DNA of 55,172 bases from positions 2,845 through 58,016 of the forward strand of contig NZ_AZXF01000032.1 of assembly GCF_000515115.1 (NCBI RefSeq), given 5' to 3'. The notes under the pieces were generated by a model. That model did not search any database. It had not been told where the DNA came from and was given only the letters and a program-made list of their open reading frames with translations. Positions 10,409 to 18,890 of this stretch are shown piece after piece. The position numbers were made by a program, and so were the translations under genes. Source of the DNA: Nocardiopsis sp. CNT312 (GTDB taxonomy: Bacteria > Actinomycetota > Actinomycetes > Streptosporangiales > Streptosporangiaceae). The stretch's first letter is position 1, and every line of letters begins with the position of its first letter.

Positions 10409-10437
10409 AGGGCTCCCGTGGGGGCGCCGGGAGCCCT
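10409..10437 (-). terminator. Stem-loop terminator after the 10446-10802 gene
   Basis: Perfect 10-bp inverted repeat AGGGCTCCCG / CGGGAGCCCT with a 9-base loop, starting 9 bases after the stop codon at 10446. There is no T-tract, as is usual in high-GC actinomycetes. Confidence 0.7.
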
Positions 10438-10445
10438 TCCCTGGT

Positions 10446-10802
10446 TCAGCGGTCGGTGTCAGCCCGCATCAGCGGTGCGAGGAAGGCCGCCAGCCCCACC
10501 GCGGTGGTGCCGACCGGGGTCTCGTCACCGCCCTCGATGGTCCACTCGGTGCTGCGGTCGTCGCGGATGTACAGGTCGAGGGTGAAGCGCCCGCCGGGCC
10601 TGCCGACGGACAGGTGGGCGGTGTCGCCGGGGTCGCGGGTGACGTGCAGGCCCGCCGCGCTCAGGAGTTCGGAGACGGTCTCGACGTACCGGTCCAACTG
10701 GTCCTCGCTGAGCAGTTCGGGGATCTCCTCGTCCACAGAGGTGTCGACGCCGTCCCAGTCGTAGGGGACAATCGGAGCCGGGAGGGCACAGACTTCGGTC
10801 AT
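10446..10802 (-). CDS. Small acidic protein of unknown function
   Basis: A 118-residue acidic protein without signal peptide or membrane segment. The start MTEVCALPAPIV is chosen because AGGAG lies about nine bases upstream; an in-frame ATG eight codons earlier has no such site. The pattern (acidic helix with LLSEDQLDRYVETVSELL, then alternating strands such as GRFTLDLYIRDD) suggests a compact alpha/beta fold of the kind seen in small actinobacterial immunity-like or chaperone-like proteins. That is only an impression and I do not recognise the family. It is monocistronic, with its own terminator, and divergent from the XRE regulator at 11026. Confidence 0.7.
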   Translation of the reverse strand: MTEVCALPAPIVPYDWDGVDTSVDEEIPELLSEDQLDRYVETVSELLSAAGLHVTRDPGDTAHLSVGRPGGRFTLDLYIRDDRSTEWTIEGGDETPVGTTAVGLAAFLAPLMRADTDR

Positions 10803-10929
10803 GCGGTGTTCTCCTCTCAGAGGCACCGCCTGGGTCGCTACATGAGCGGCTAACTCCAGAGAGCGGCCCAGACGGTGGTCTCGTGGCCGGGCCGGACAGT
10901 GCCCTACCGCCCGGTTCTCCCGTTTCGAG

Positions 10930-11025
10930 TGAGTTGGATCTCACCCTCTGCTAGGATGACATACATAAAGTTCACCTACAACAGCAACTTCAAATTTGAT
11001 AACTAGGATGCGCGGGGAGATCCAC
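10930..11025 (+). promoter_or_regulatory. AT-rich promoter/operator region of the XRE-DUF397 operon
   Basis: A markedly AT-rich stretch in GC-rich DNA directly upstream of the regulator. It holds a TAGGAT box at 10952-10957 resembling an actinomycete -10, a perfect palindrome CAAATTTG at 10991-10998, and the inverted pair AAGTT/AACTT flanking the spacer. These are plausible autoregulatory sites; no well spaced -35 was found. The ribosome site GGGGAGA (11014-11020) fixes the start at 11026. Confidence 0.4.
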
Positions 11026-11883
11026 ATGCCGACCACACGGAAGGTGACCCTCCGCGCGCAGTGGCTCGGCAAGATGTTGCGGGAACTGCGCGAGGACAAC
11101 GGATACACGCTGAAGGAGGCGGCGGAGTACCTCCAACGGGACCTGTCAGCTCTCAGTCGCTTCGAGTCCGGCGTGCACCCCATCAGACGCGGTGACGTAC
11201 TCGCGCTCATGGATCTCTACGGAGTCGAGGACAAGAACCAGCGCGACATGCTCATCACCCTCACGGGCGAGCTGACACGTACTGGATGGTGGGAGCGATA
11301 TTCCAAGGACAACGTCTGGAACTCCACCATTGACTTCGTGTGGCTTGAAAGCCGAGCCCACTCGTTGCGCATGTTCACGACCAACACTGTTCCTGGCCTA
11401 CTCCAGACCGAGGACTACGCACGCTCGCTGATGCTGGTTGCCAACAGGCACTCCACCAAGCGTGAGATCGAGCGTTGGGTCAGCTTGAGGATGGAGCGCC
11501 AACAGGCCCTCGACCGTGACGAACCACTCCAAGTATCCGTGATCCTCGATGAGGCGGCTCTGCGACGCCAAGTGGGTGGCCCACAGATCATGGCCGCACA
11601 GCTTCTACGTCTCTCGGAATCGGCAGCTCTTCCGAACATTGAGATACGAGTACTGCCCTTCAACGTCGGTGCCCATGCCAGCCCAGACGGCCCCTTCACC
11701 CTCATCAAGATGGCTGATCCGTTTCCAGCGGTCGCCCACATCGAGAGCCCCGCCGGTTCCATCTATCTGGAAACCGACTCTGTGGACCACTTCGTGGACA
11801 CCTACGATTGGTTGCAGGAACACAGCCTCAGTACCGAGGACACCGCCGCACTCCTTGCGGCTCTAGAAAAGGAACTTCGATGA
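11026..11883 (+). CDS. XRE-family regulator with DUF5753 C-terminal domain
   Basis: 285 residues. An N-terminal helix-turn-helix (about residues 15-70, LGKMLRELREDNGYTLKEAA, followed by YLQRDLSALSRFESG) is joined to the long DUF5753 domain (about 100-280; TVPGLLQTEDYARS and VRVLPFNVGAHASPDGPF-type phrases). This architecture is abundant in Streptomyces and relatives, where such regulators (WhiJ- or Scr-like) are paired with small DUF397 proteins and influence development or antibiotic production. The stop overlaps the next ATG (ATGA), indicating translational coupling with the first DUF397 gene. The start at 11026 is preferred over an upstream in-frame ATG at 10996 because GGGGAGA sits at ideal distance. 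Confidence 0.93.
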   Translation: MPTTRKVTLRAQWLGKMLRELREDNGYTLKEAAEYLQRDLSALSRFESGVHPIRRGDVLALMDLYGVEDKNQRDMLITLTGELTRTGWWERYSKDNVWNSTIDFVWLESRAHSLRMFTTNTVPGLLQTEDYARSLMLVANRHSTKREIERWVSLRMERQQALDRDEPLQVSVILDEAALRRQVGGPQIMAAQLLRLSESAALPNIEIRVLPFNVGAHASPDGPFTLIKMADPFPAVAHIESPAGSIYLETDSVDHFVDTYDWLQEHSLSTEDTAALLAALEKELR

Positions 11884-12086
11884 GCAAGGACAAGGTGGCC
11901 ACCACCTCCCCGGTCGCCTGGCACATCAGTACCTACAGCGTCAACGGCAGCGGCCAGTGCGTCGAAGCAGGCCCCTCCACCAACGGCATCCACAGGTTCG
12001 CCGTACGCGACTCACAGCACCGCAGCAACGGAACCCTCATCTTTGACACCCGTGAGTGGGCAGCGCTTCTCGCATCGCTGGAGTAA
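11880..12086 (+). CDS. DUF397 protein, first tandem copy
   Basis: 68 residues starting in the ATGA overlap with the XRE gene. It shows the hallmarks of DUF397: WHISTYSVNGSGQCVEAG, then HRFAVRDSQHR and a terminal EWAALLASLE helix. In characterised systems DUF397 proteins bind or antagonise the partner DUF5753 regulator in a toxin-antitoxin-like manner. The same role here is inference from the family and gene order. Confidence 0.9.
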   Translation: MSKDKVATTSPVAWHISTYSVNGSGQCVEAGPSTNGIHRFAVRDSQHRSNGTLIFDTREWAALLASLE

Positions 12087-12096
12087 GGAGCGTCGA

Positions 12097-12372
12097 ATGA
12101 CGAAAGCCCCGGTCGCCTGGCACATCAGTACCTACAGCTCCGAAGGCAGTGGCCGATGTGTCGAAGCAGGCCCCTTCACCAACGGCATCCACAGGTTCGC
12201 CGTACGCGACTCACAGCACCGCGGCCACGGGCACCTCACGTTCACCGGCACCGAGTGGGCGGCACTCGTGGCCGCGCTCGCCACGGTCGAGGAGCGTTCC
12301 AGGACGACATTCCGGGCCGAGATTGGCCGCAGGGCGAAGGTCGGCCCGGCCCCCGTCCCTCGCGACCGTTGA
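12097..12372 (+). CDS. DUF397 protein, second tandem copy with C-terminal extension
   Basis: 91 residues, ten bases after the first copy, with AAGGAG before the ATG at 12097. The region APVAWHISTYS to HRFAVRDSQHR is nearly identical to copy one at protein and DNA level, showing recent duplication. This copy carries about 25 extra residues after the usual end (VEERSRTTFRAEIGRRAK), basic and unlike standard DUF397. The duplication may give two partners of different strength for one regulator, or the second may be free to diverge. Confidence 0.88.
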   Translation: MTKAPVAWHISTYSSEGSGRCVEAGPFTNGIHRFAVRDSQHRGHGHLTFTGTEWAALVAALATVEERSRTTFRAEIGRRAKVGPAPVPRDR

Positions 12373-12437
12373 TCCGCCGGGCGGCCGGGCGTAGCGTGAC
12401 ACCGTCGGCAGGTTCCCCTTCCGGACGGAGCGCGAAC

Positions 12438-12875
12438 ATGGCACGCACACACCTCGGTCGGCTGCGGCGGTCCGTCTTCGCCCGGCACTCGCACCCGTGG
12501 AGCGCCTGGAGCCGGTGGGCGACCACTCCCCTGGTCCTGCTCCCGGTGTGGACGCGCAGCCGAAAGCATGCGGCGGCCGTGGCCGTGTGGTTCGCCCTCA
12601 ACCCGGTGGTCTTCCCCAAACCCGCCGACGACCGGGCGTGGCCGACCCGCGCGATGCTCGGCGAGGAGATGCGGATGACCGACCGGCCCCGGGACGCGGC
12701 CACGGCCGTCAACGCGGCGGCGTCGGCGGCCATGCTCGCGGCGATGGCCTCCGCCCGGCGCAGGAGGTCGGTGCCCGCCGCCGTGTCCTGTGCGGCCTCG
12801 ATGGCGCTGCTGCTCGTGTACTGGGACCTGGCCGCCCGCTACTACGACGGGCACCGTTCGGACGCCCCGCGGTGA
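12438..12875 (+). CDS. Small membrane protein, DUF6653-like
   Basis: 145 residues starting at ATG 12438 with GGAG eight bases upstream. The N-terminus has ARHSHPWSAWSRW followed by TTPLVLLPVW. Two hydrophobic segments lie at about residues 25-55 and a third near 105-130 (AAVSCAASMALLLVYWDLA). The HSxPWSxWxR opening matches what I recall of DUF6653 membrane proteins; function is unknown. It is convergent with the DUF4282 gene, with only 15 bases between the stop codons. Confidence 0.75.
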   Translation: MARTHLGRLRRSVFARHSHPWSAWSRWATTPLVLLPVWTRSRKHAAAVAVWFALNPVVFPKPADDRAWPTRAMLGEEMRMTDRPRDAATAVNAAASAAMLAAMASARRRRSVPAAVSCAASMALLLVYWDLAARYYDGHRSDAPR

Positions 12876-12890
12876 CCGGCCGGGCCGGGG

Positions 12891-13379
12891 CTACATCCCG
12901 CGCTGTCCGCGGATGGCCGAGAGGTCCTCGCTGATCCGGAAGACCACGATGAGGATCTCCATCCCGATCCGGGTCAGCAGCACGTAGATCGCGCCTATGA
13001 GCAGGCTGCCGAAGAGCGTGAGGATGCCCCGGAACGGCTGGTCGCCCATCATGGCGAAGCCGCCGATCACGCCGAACAGGGTGAACAGGCCGATGAGGAC
13101 CAGCCACAGGATGAACAGGACCTTGATGATCCTGGGCGTGACGAACTCGCGGAACGAGAAGTCGAACAGCGATCCGAAGAACCCCGGCCCGGAAGGCTGC
13201 GGCGCCTGCGCGTACCCGGGCTGCTGCGGCGGGTAGGGCTGGTTCCCTCCGGCCGGATAGCCGTACTGACCGCCTGGAGGCATCTGCGGGCCGCCCGGCT
13301 GCTGGGGCTGCTGCGGCGGGTAGGGCTGCTGGCCGTGGGGCTGGGAGGGGTCGTAGGGGTATTCCGGAGGCGTGCTCAT
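12891..13379 (-). CDS. DUF4282 membrane protein with Pro/Gln-rich N-terminus
   Basis: 162 residues. The first 65 are Pro/Gln/Gly/Tyr-rich and disordered (PYPPQQPQQPGG). The rest is the DUF4282 domain, FDFSFREFVTPRIIKVLFIL onward, with two membrane segments at about 82-110 and 117-142. DUF4282 proteins are small actinobacterial membrane proteins without assigned function. The gene lies downstream of yebC but is separated from it by a strong terminator, so it is probably transcribed alone. Confidence 0.85.
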   Translation of the reverse strand: MSTPPEYPYDPSQPHGQQPYPPQQPQQPGGPQMPPGGQYGYPAGGNQPYPPQQPGYAQAPQPSGPGFFGSLFDFSFREFVTPRIIKVLFILWLVLIGLFTLFGVIGGFAMMGDQPFRGILTLFGSLLIGAIYVLLTRIGMEILIVVFRISEDLSAIRGQRGM

Positions 13380-13551
13380 ACTGGGGTCCTCGGTGGTGGT
13401 GGCGGAAGCCGGACACGGAGTCCAAGGTGAACGACGTACCGGACTTTACCGTTCCGCGTGTCCGGGCGATCGCGGATCGCCGTGTTGCCCGCGCTTTCGG
13501 TTCCTTGTGACCGGAACCGGCCAGGCGGTGCCCTCGCGAGGACCCCGGACA

Positions 13552-13590
13552 CGCCGGTGGCCGCGCCCCTCGCGGGCGCGGCCACCGGCG
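13552..13590 (-). terminator. Strong stem-loop terminator after yebC
   Basis: Perfect 17-bp inverted repeat (CGCCGGTGGCCGCGCCC and its complement) with a 5-base loop, 18 bases after the yebC stop. It should end the HIT-pgsA-pat-pim-pdx-yebC transcript. Confidence 0.85.
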
Positions 13591-13607
13591 TCGGTCGCGG
13601 GTGGGTC

Positions 13608-14357
13608 TCAGCCGATCTCGGCCATGACCTCGTCGGGGATGTCGGCGTTGGTGAAGACGTTCTGCACGTCGTCGGAGTCCTCCAGGGCGTCCACCACGCG
13701 CAGCACCTTCTTGGCGGTCTCGGCGTCGACCGGGACCTCCATGGTGGGCAGCCAGTTGGTGTCGGCGGACTCGTAGTCGATCCCGGCCTCCTGGAGCGCG
13801 GTGCGCACCGCCACCAGGTCGGTGGCCTCGGAGACGATCTCGAAGGACTCGCCGAGGTCCTCGACCTCCTCCGCGCCGGCCTCCAGCACGGCGAGGGTGA
13901 CGTCGTCCTCGGTGGTGCCCTCCTTGGGCACCAGGACGACGCCCTTGCGGTTGAACAGGTAGGACACCGAACCGGCGTCCGCCATGTTCCCGCCGTTGCG
14001 GGTCACCGCCACGCGCACCTCGGAGGCGGCGCGGTTGCGGTTGTCGGTGAGGCACTCCACGAGCATCGCCACGCCGCCGGGCGCGTAGCCCTCGTACATG
14101 ATGGTCTGCCACTCGGCGCCGCCGGCCTCCTCGCCGGAGCCGCGCTTGCGGGCGCGCTCGATGTTGTCGAGCGGGACCGAGTTCTTGCGCGCCTTCTGGA
14201 TGGCGTCGTAGAGCGTCGGATTGCCGTCGGGGTCACCGCCACCGGTGCGCGCGGCCACCTCGACGTTCTTGATCAGCTTGGCGAAGAGCTTGCCCCGCTT
14301 GGCGTCGATGACGGCTTTCTTGTGCTTGGTGGTGGCCCACTTGGAGTGGCCGCTCAT
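13608..14357 (-). CDS. yebC: YebC/TACO1-family transcription/translation regulator
   Basis: 249 residues, full length for the family, opening with the diagnostic [16 protein letters not shown] and followed by [17 protein letters not shown]. YebC proteins act as DNA-binding regulators or, as shown for TACO1 and some bacterial members, help ribosomes through difficult stretches. The start overlaps the pdxT stop by four bases (ATGA), so it is coupled to the vitamin B6 genes. In Streptomyces and Mycobacterium ruvC usually lies downstream; here a terminator and a DUF4282 gene follow instead. Confidence 0.96.
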   Translation of the reverse strand: MSGHSKWATTKHKKAVIDAKRGKLFAKLIKNVEVAARTGGGDPDGNPTLYDAIQKARKNSVPLDNIERARKRGSGEEAGGAEWQTIMYEGYAPGGVAMLVECLTDNRNRAASEVRVAVTRNGGNMADAGSVSYLFNRKGVVLVPKEGTTEDDVTLAVLEAGAEEVEDLGESFEIVSEATDLVAVRTALQEAGIDYESADTNWLPTMEVPVDAETAKKVLRVVDALEDSDDVQNVFTNADIPDEVMAEIG

Positions 14358-14974
14358 GCGTGTCCTCTCACGATGTCGACGAAGAGCCGGTGGATGCGCG
14401 CGTCTCCGGTCAGTTCGGGATGGAAGGACGTGGCCATCAGGCCGCCCTGTCGTACGGCGACGATCCTACCGGCCCCGTCCCCGGCCGGAACGCGGCCGAG
14501 CACGCTGACCTCGGGCCCCACCGACTCCACCCAGGGGGCGCGGATGAACACCGCGTCGAAGGGGTCCTCCCCCACCCCCTGGACGGGGACGGCGGCCTCG
14601 AAGGACTCGGTCTGGCGGCCGAAGGCGTTGCGGCGCACCGTCATGTCGATGCCGCCGACGGTCTCCTGGTCCTCGATGCCGCCGAGGAGGCGGTCGGCCA
14701 GCATGATCATGCCCGCGCACGTGCCGTAGGCGGGCATCCCGGCCCGGACCCGTTTGCGCAGCGGTTCCAGCAGGCCGTAGCGGACGGCCAGCTTGGACAT
14801 GGTGGTCGACTCGCCGCCGGGCAGGACCAGCCCGTCCACGGTGTCGAGCGTGTCGGCGTCCAGGACCTTGACGGTGGCCGCGTCCAGCTGCTCCAGGACG
14901 CGCAGGTGCTCGGCGACGTCGCCCTGGAGGGCCAGGACGCCGATGGTGGGTCTGGCGGTCACGTACTGCCTCAT
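14354..14974 (-). CDS. pdxT: Pyridoxal 5'-phosphate synthase glutaminase subunit PdxT
   Basis: 206 residues. Class I glutamine amidotransferase: substrate loop [12 protein letters not shown] (about 52-63), nucleophile Cys in [11 protein letters not shown] (about 83-90), and the His-Glu pair in [10 protein letters not shown] near the C-terminus. It hydrolyses glutamine and passes ammonia to PdxS for de novo PLP synthesis. It lies 77 bases after pdxS and overlaps yebC by four bases. Two near-cognate upstream codons are possible; ATG at 14974 gives the usual length. Confidence 0.96.
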   Translation of the reverse strand: MRQYVTARPTIGVLALQGDVAEHLRVLEQLDAATVKVLDADTLDTVDGLVLPGGESTTMSKLAVRYGLLEPLRKRVRAGMPAYGTCAGMIMLADRLLGGIEDQETVGGIDMTVRRNAFGRQTESFEAAVPVQGVGEDPFDAVFIRAPWVESVGPEVSVLGRVPAGDGAGRIVAVRQGGLMATSFHPELTGDARIHRLFVDIVRGHA

Positions 14975-15051
14975 TCGTGGTGTCGCTGAAGGGGGGCGCC
15001 GTCGGCCGCGCCGACGGCGGGGCGGCGGCCCGGGCCGCCGCCCGTCGCCTG

Positions 15052-15963
15052 CTACCAGCCCCGTCCGGCGTAACGCTCGGACTCGGCCAGGTCATCCAGG
15101 TTGATGCCGACCATGGCCTCGCCCAGGCCGCGCGAGACCCGCGCGATGACGGCCGGGTCCTCGTAGTGCAGCGTGGCCTGCACGATGGCGTCGGCTCGCC
15201 TGGCCGGGTCGCCGGACTTGAAGATGCCCGAGCCGACGAACACGCTCTCCGCGCCGAGCTGGCGCATGAGCGCGGCGTCGGCGGGGGTGGCCACTCCCCC
15301 GGCGGAGAACAGCGGAACGGGCAGCTTGCCGAGTTCGGCGACCTCCTTGACGATCTCGTAGGGCGCCCGCAGCTCCTTGGCGGCACCGAACAGCTCGGCC
15401 TCGTCGAGGGTGCCCAGGCGCTTGATGTCGGAGCGGATGGAGCGCATGTGCCGGGTGGCCTCGACCACGTTGCCGGTGCCGGCCTCGCCCTTGGAGCGGA
15501 TCATGGCCGCGCCCTCGGCGATGCGGCGCAGGGCCTCGCCGATGTTGGTGGCACCGCACACGAACGGGACGGTGAACGCCCACTTGTCGATGTGGTACGC
15601 CTCGTCGGCGGGGGTGAGGACCTCGGACTCGTCGATGAAGTCGACGCCCAGGTGCTCTAGGACCTGGGCCTCGACGAGGTGGCCGATGCGGACCTTGGCC
15701 ATGACCGGGATGGACACGGCCTCGACGATGCCGTCGATCATGTCCGGGTCGGACATGCGGGCCACGCCGCCGTCCTTGCGGATGTCGGCGGGGACGCGCT
15801 CCAGGGCCATGACGGCGACGGCACCGGCGTCCTCGGCGATCCTGGCCTGCTCGGGGGTGACGACGTCCATGATGACGCCGTTCTTGAGCTGTTCGGCCAT
15901 GCCGCGCTTGACGCGCTGGGTGCCGACGGCGGTGTCGGCGGGCTTCGATGCGTTGGTGACCAC
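15052..15963 (-). CDS. pdxS: Pyridoxal 5'-phosphate synthase lyase subunit PdxS
   Basis: 303 residues from GTG 15963, chosen because GGGACGGGAG precedes it and the length then matches the family. An in-frame ATG at 16056 would add 31 unconserved residues. It has the (beta/alpha)8 PdxS signatures: [31 protein letters not shown], the Lys-bearing [24 protein letters not shown] and [11 protein letters not shown]. It condenses ribose 5-phosphate, glyceraldehyde 3-phosphate and ammonia from PdxT into PLP. Confidence 0.96.
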   Translation of the reverse strand: MVTNASKPADTAVGTQRVKRGMAEQLKNGVIMDVVTPEQARIAEDAGAVAVMALERVPADIRKDGGVARMSDPDMIDGIVEAVSIPVMAKVRIGHLVEAQVLEHLGVDFIDESEVLTPADEAYHIDKWAFTVPFVCGATNIGEALRRIAEGAAMIRSKGEAGTGNVVEATRHMRSIRSDIKRLGTLDEAELFGAAKELRAPYEIVKEVAELGKLPVPLFSAGGVATPADAALMRQLGAESVFVGSGIFKSGDPARRADAIVQATLHYEDPAVIARVSRGLGEAMVGINLDDLAESERYAGRGW

Positions 15964-16076
15964 GGTGTGGACTCCCGTCCCTGGTGTGTCGCTGCTTGCT
16001 GGGTAGCGGTGGGCCGGGGCAACGACAGCGGTCGCGCGTGGGGACACGGACGCCATCGGCGCCGCGCACCCTGGGT

Positions 16077-16703
16077 CTACCAGGTCTCCATCCTAGTTGG
16101 TCCCTTTCGCGGCTTTTCGGGCACGTCCGGTGTTGCCCCCGGCACACTCCGCCCACGGGCGTCGGAGGGTGTGGGGGCCGGTCGCAGGGCGGGCGGCTGG
16201 TCGTCGATCTCGAAGAAGTCCGGCAGGGGCGCGGTGCCGGCCAGGCGCAGGGCCCGCACGAGGCGGGAGCGGCGGGCGCGCCGGGTGTCGGTGACGGCGT
16301 CGTTGTGGAAGGTGCGGGCCAGGTGGACGCCCTTGGCGGCGTCGTCGACCTCCTCCAGGTGGCCGCGCAGGCCGGCGGGAGGGTCGAGGGGTTCGAGCAC
16401 CTCCCGCAGGACCCGGGACAGCGCGCTCTCGGCGACCTCGCGCCCCTCCGGCTCGGCCCGGCGCGCGGCGGTGGCGGCCCCGGCCAGTACCGCGGCCCGG
16501 TCGGCACCGATCCCGTCGGCGGCGGCCAGGTCCAGGACGGCCGATCCGCGCCGCAGCAGTGCGGCGTCCAGCGCGGCGCGGGCGGTCTCCACCCGGTGGT
16601 GGAGGCGGTCCAGGCGAGTGGCCCGCCACGACAGGTAGAAGCCCGCCAGCACCAGGAGCAGTGCGGTGGTGACGGCGGCGGTGATCAGGAGCGGGGCGTC
16701 CAC
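16077..16703 (-). CDS. Single-pass membrane protein of unknown function in the PIM/pdx operon
   Basis: 208 residues. One N-terminal membrane helix (about 5-24, [20 protein letters not shown]) precedes a basic, helical cytosolic part ([20 protein letters not shown]) resembling the long helices of LemA-like proteins. The tail is Pro/Arg-rich. The start overlaps the end of the pimA-type gene by 19 bases, so translation is coupled. A comparable membrane protein sits at this position in other actinomycetes, between the glycosyltransferase and pdxS. I know no function; a link to envelope lipid assembly is inference from position. Confidence 0.82.
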   Translation of the reverse strand: MDAPLLITAAVTTALLLVLAGFYLSWRATRLDRLHHRVETARAALDAALLRRGSAVLDLAAADGIGADRAAVLAGAATAARRAEPEGREVAESALSRVLREVLEPLDPPAGLRGHLEEVDDAAKGVHLARTFHNDAVTDTRRARRSRLVRALRLAGTAPLPDFFEIDDQPPALRPAPTPSDARGRSVPGATPDVPEKPRKGPTRMETW

Positions 16704-17911
16704 CGCGTGTCACCCCCTCCCCGGCGCAGGAGGGCGGTGGCGCGCGGCCCGGTGTCCAGGCGGACGCGGGGCGCGCTCGGGCGTCCCCGGCCGTCGCGCA
16801 TCAGGACGGTCTCGTAGACGCGGACGAGGTCGGCGGTAACGGTCTCCCAGTCGTAGGGGCGCACGGCCGTGCGCGCGGCGCGGGAGAGTTCGGCGCGGCG
16901 CGCCGGGTCGTCGAGGAGAGCCGCGGCGCACTCGGCCAGGTGGGCGGCGTCGCCGGCGCGAAAGAGCGCGCCCGCGGCACCGTGGTCGAGGACGGCCGAG
17001 AAGGCGGGGATGTCGCTGGCGACGACGGCCGCCCCGGCGGACATGGCCTCGGTGAGGACGATGCCGAAGCTCTCCCCGCCCAGGTTGGGGGCGCAGAAGA
17101 CGTCGGCGGAGTGGTAGGCGCGCACCTTGTCGGCGTCGTCGAGCCGCCCCAGGACGGTGACGCGGCGGCGCAGGGGTTCGGGGACGGCCGAGAGCGCAGG
17201 TTCGGGGTCGCCGGGCCCGGCCACGAGCACGCGCAGGCCGGGGCGATCGGGGGCCAGGAGGGTGAAGGCCTCCAGGAGGACGGCCAGGCCCTTGCGGGGT
17301 TCGTCCAGGCGGCCGAGGAAGCCGAGGGAGCCGCCCTCACCGGGCCAGCCGGGCAGGGGTTCGGCGGCGGCGAAGCGGTCGGTGCACACCCCGTTGGGGA
17401 TGAGTACCGCGTCGCCGCCGAGGTGTTCGACGAGGGTGCGCCGGGCCGCTTCGGAGACGGCCACGCGGGCGTTGATCTTCTCCAGGGCCGAGCGCAGCGC
17501 GCCCGAGGTCATCGCCATGGCGCGCGAGCGCGGGTTGCTGGTGTGGAAGGTGGCGACCATGGGGCCGTCCGCCGCCCAGCAAGAGAGCAGGGAGACGCTG
17601 GGCGCGGAGGGTTCGTGGATGTGCAGCAGGTCGAAGCCGCCCTCGTCGATCCAGCGGCGGACGCGCGCGGCGGTGCGCGGTCCGAAGCTGAGCCTGGCCA
17701 CGGACCCGTTGTAGGGCACGGGGACGGGGCGGCCCGCCGGGACGAGGTGGACGGGCAGGTCGGTGCCGCTGCCGCCGACGGGGGCCAGGACCGACACGTG
17801 GTGGCCCAGGGCGGTGAGCGTGTCGGCGAGGTCGCCGACGTGCTGCTGCACCCCGCCCGGTACGTCCCAGGCGTAGGGGCAGACCAGGCCCACCCGCATC
17901 GGTGCGCTCAC
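16685..17911 (-). CDS. pimA: PimA-type phosphatidylinositol mannosyltransferase (GT4)
   Basis: 408 residues from GTG 17911, preceded by AGGGGAAG. It shows the GT4 fold: acceptor-side loop VCPYAWDVPGGVQQHVGDLA (about 9-28), HIHEPSAPSVSLL, and the GDP-sugar site LGRLDEPRKGLAVLLEA plus GGESFGIVLTEAMSAG with the conserved Glu residues. PimA transfers mannose from GDP-mannose to phosphatidylinositol at the cytosolic face. The GTG start overlaps the acyltransferase stop (GTGA). The order pgsA-patA-pimA matches the Mycobacterium PIM locus, which supports the specific call over a generic GT4. Confidence 0.9.
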   Translation of the reverse strand: MSAPMRVGLVCPYAWDVPGGVQQHVGDLADTLTALGHHVSVLAPVGGSGTDLPVHLVPAGRPVPVPYNGSVARLSFGPRTAARVRRWIDEGGFDLLHIHEPSAPSVSLLSCWAADGPMVATFHTSNPRSRAMAMTSGALRSALEKINARVAVSEAARRTLVEHLGGDAVLIPNGVCTDRFAAAEPLPGWPGEGGSLGFLGRLDEPRKGLAVLLEAFTLLAPDRPGLRVLVAGPGDPEPALSAVPEPLRRRVTVLGRLDDADKVRAYHSADVFCAPNLGGESFGIVLTEAMSAGAAVVASDIPAFSAVLDHGAAGALFRAGDAAHLAECAAALLDDPARRAELSRAARTAVRPYDWETVTADLVRVYETVLMRDGRGRPSAPRVRLDTGPRATALLRRGGGDTRWTPRS

Positions 17912-18864
17912 GCGGGCGCTTCCCCTGCCGGTACCGGGGCCCCGGGATGGCGGGTGTCGGGCCAGTGTCCGAGGCGGCGGGCATCGTGGTCGGCGCTGAA
18001 CACGGGTTGGAGCATGTGCCAGTCCTCTGGGTGTGCGGCGATCTCGCTCTGGAAGACGCCGGCGAGGCGCTGCGTGGTGGCCTGGACGCGCTCGGATCGG
18101 GTGGCTCCGGGGGCGACGGGCACCTCCTCGTGGACGCGGATGTTCCACCGCGGGCCGTCGTACCACAGGGAGACGGGCAGCAGGGCGGCACCGGTGTTCA
18201 GGGCCAGGGCGGCCGGGCCGGAGGGCATGCGCGCCGCCTCGCCGAAGAACTCGACCTCGGGACCCGTACCGCCGAGGTCGCGGTCGGCGAGCAGGCACAC
18301 GAGTCCGCCGGCGCGCAGCCGCCGCGCGAGCGTGCCGTAGACGCCCGCGCCCCCGGTCAGGGGCAGGACCTCCATGCCCAGGGACTCGCGGTAGGCGGTG
18401 AACCGGCGGTAGACGCTCTCCGGTTCCAGGCGCTGGGCGACGGTGGTCAGCGGGATGCCCCGCAGGCTGATCCAGGCGCCCGCGTGGTCCCAGTTGCCCA
18501 TGTGCGGCAGTGCGGCGATCGCGCCCCGGCCGGAGCGCACGTTCTCCTCCACGCGGTGGATGCCCTCGGCCCGCGTGTGGGCGAGGATGTGGTCGCGGCC
18601 CATGGCGGGCAGGCGGAACATCTCGTAGTAGTAGCGCATGTAGGAGCGCATCCCGGCGCGGGAGAGCGCGCGCAGCCGCGCGTCGGTGGCCCCGGGGCCG
18701 AGGAGGCGGCGCAGGTTGCGCTCCAGTCCGCGGGTGCCGTCGCCGTGGGTGCGCCAGGCGTGGTCGGCGATGGCCTGGAACACCCCGCGTCCGGCCCACT
18801 GGGGAGATCGGCGGATCAGCGCCCACCCGGCCGCATAGGCCAGGGCGGCGGTGCGTTCGTCCAC
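17908..18864 (-). CDS. patA: PatA-type phosphatidylinositol mannoside acyltransferase
   Basis: 318 residues from GTG 18864 (AGGAAGG just upstream). HtrB/LpxL-like acyltransferase fold with the catalytic HxxxxD motif visible as HMGNWD (about residue 120). The flanking phrases AGMRSYMRYYYEMFRLP and LADRDLGGTG are typical of the PIM acyltransferase. It acylates the mannose of PIM1/PIM2 from acyl-CoA. It lies 26 bases after the phosphatidyltransferase gene and overlaps pimA. A longer frame upstream (to 19233) is antisense-like and rejected. Confidence 0.9.
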   Translation of the reverse strand: MDERTAALAYAAGWALIRRSPQWAGRGVFQAIADHAWRTHGDGTRGLERNLRRLLGPGATDARLRALSRAGMRSYMRYYYEMFRLPAMGRDHILAHTRAEGIHRVEENVRSGRGAIAALPHMGNWDHAGAWISLRGIPLTTVAQRLEPESVYRRFTAYRESLGMEVLPLTGGAGVYGTLARRLRAGGLVCLLADRDLGGTGPEVEFFGEAARMPSGPAALALNTGAALLPVSLWYDGPRWNIRVHEEVPVAPGATRSERVQATTQRLAGVFQSEIAAHPEDWHMLQPVFSADHDARRLGHWPDTRHPGAPVPAGEAPA

Positions 18865-18890
18865 GTCGTCCTTCCTCGTCGCGTACGGCC

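Noticed and set aside
13380..13480. Possible tRNA suggested by an antisense phrase resembling tRNA-derived false translations
   Set aside because: No TTCGA T-loop or cloverleaf could be built.
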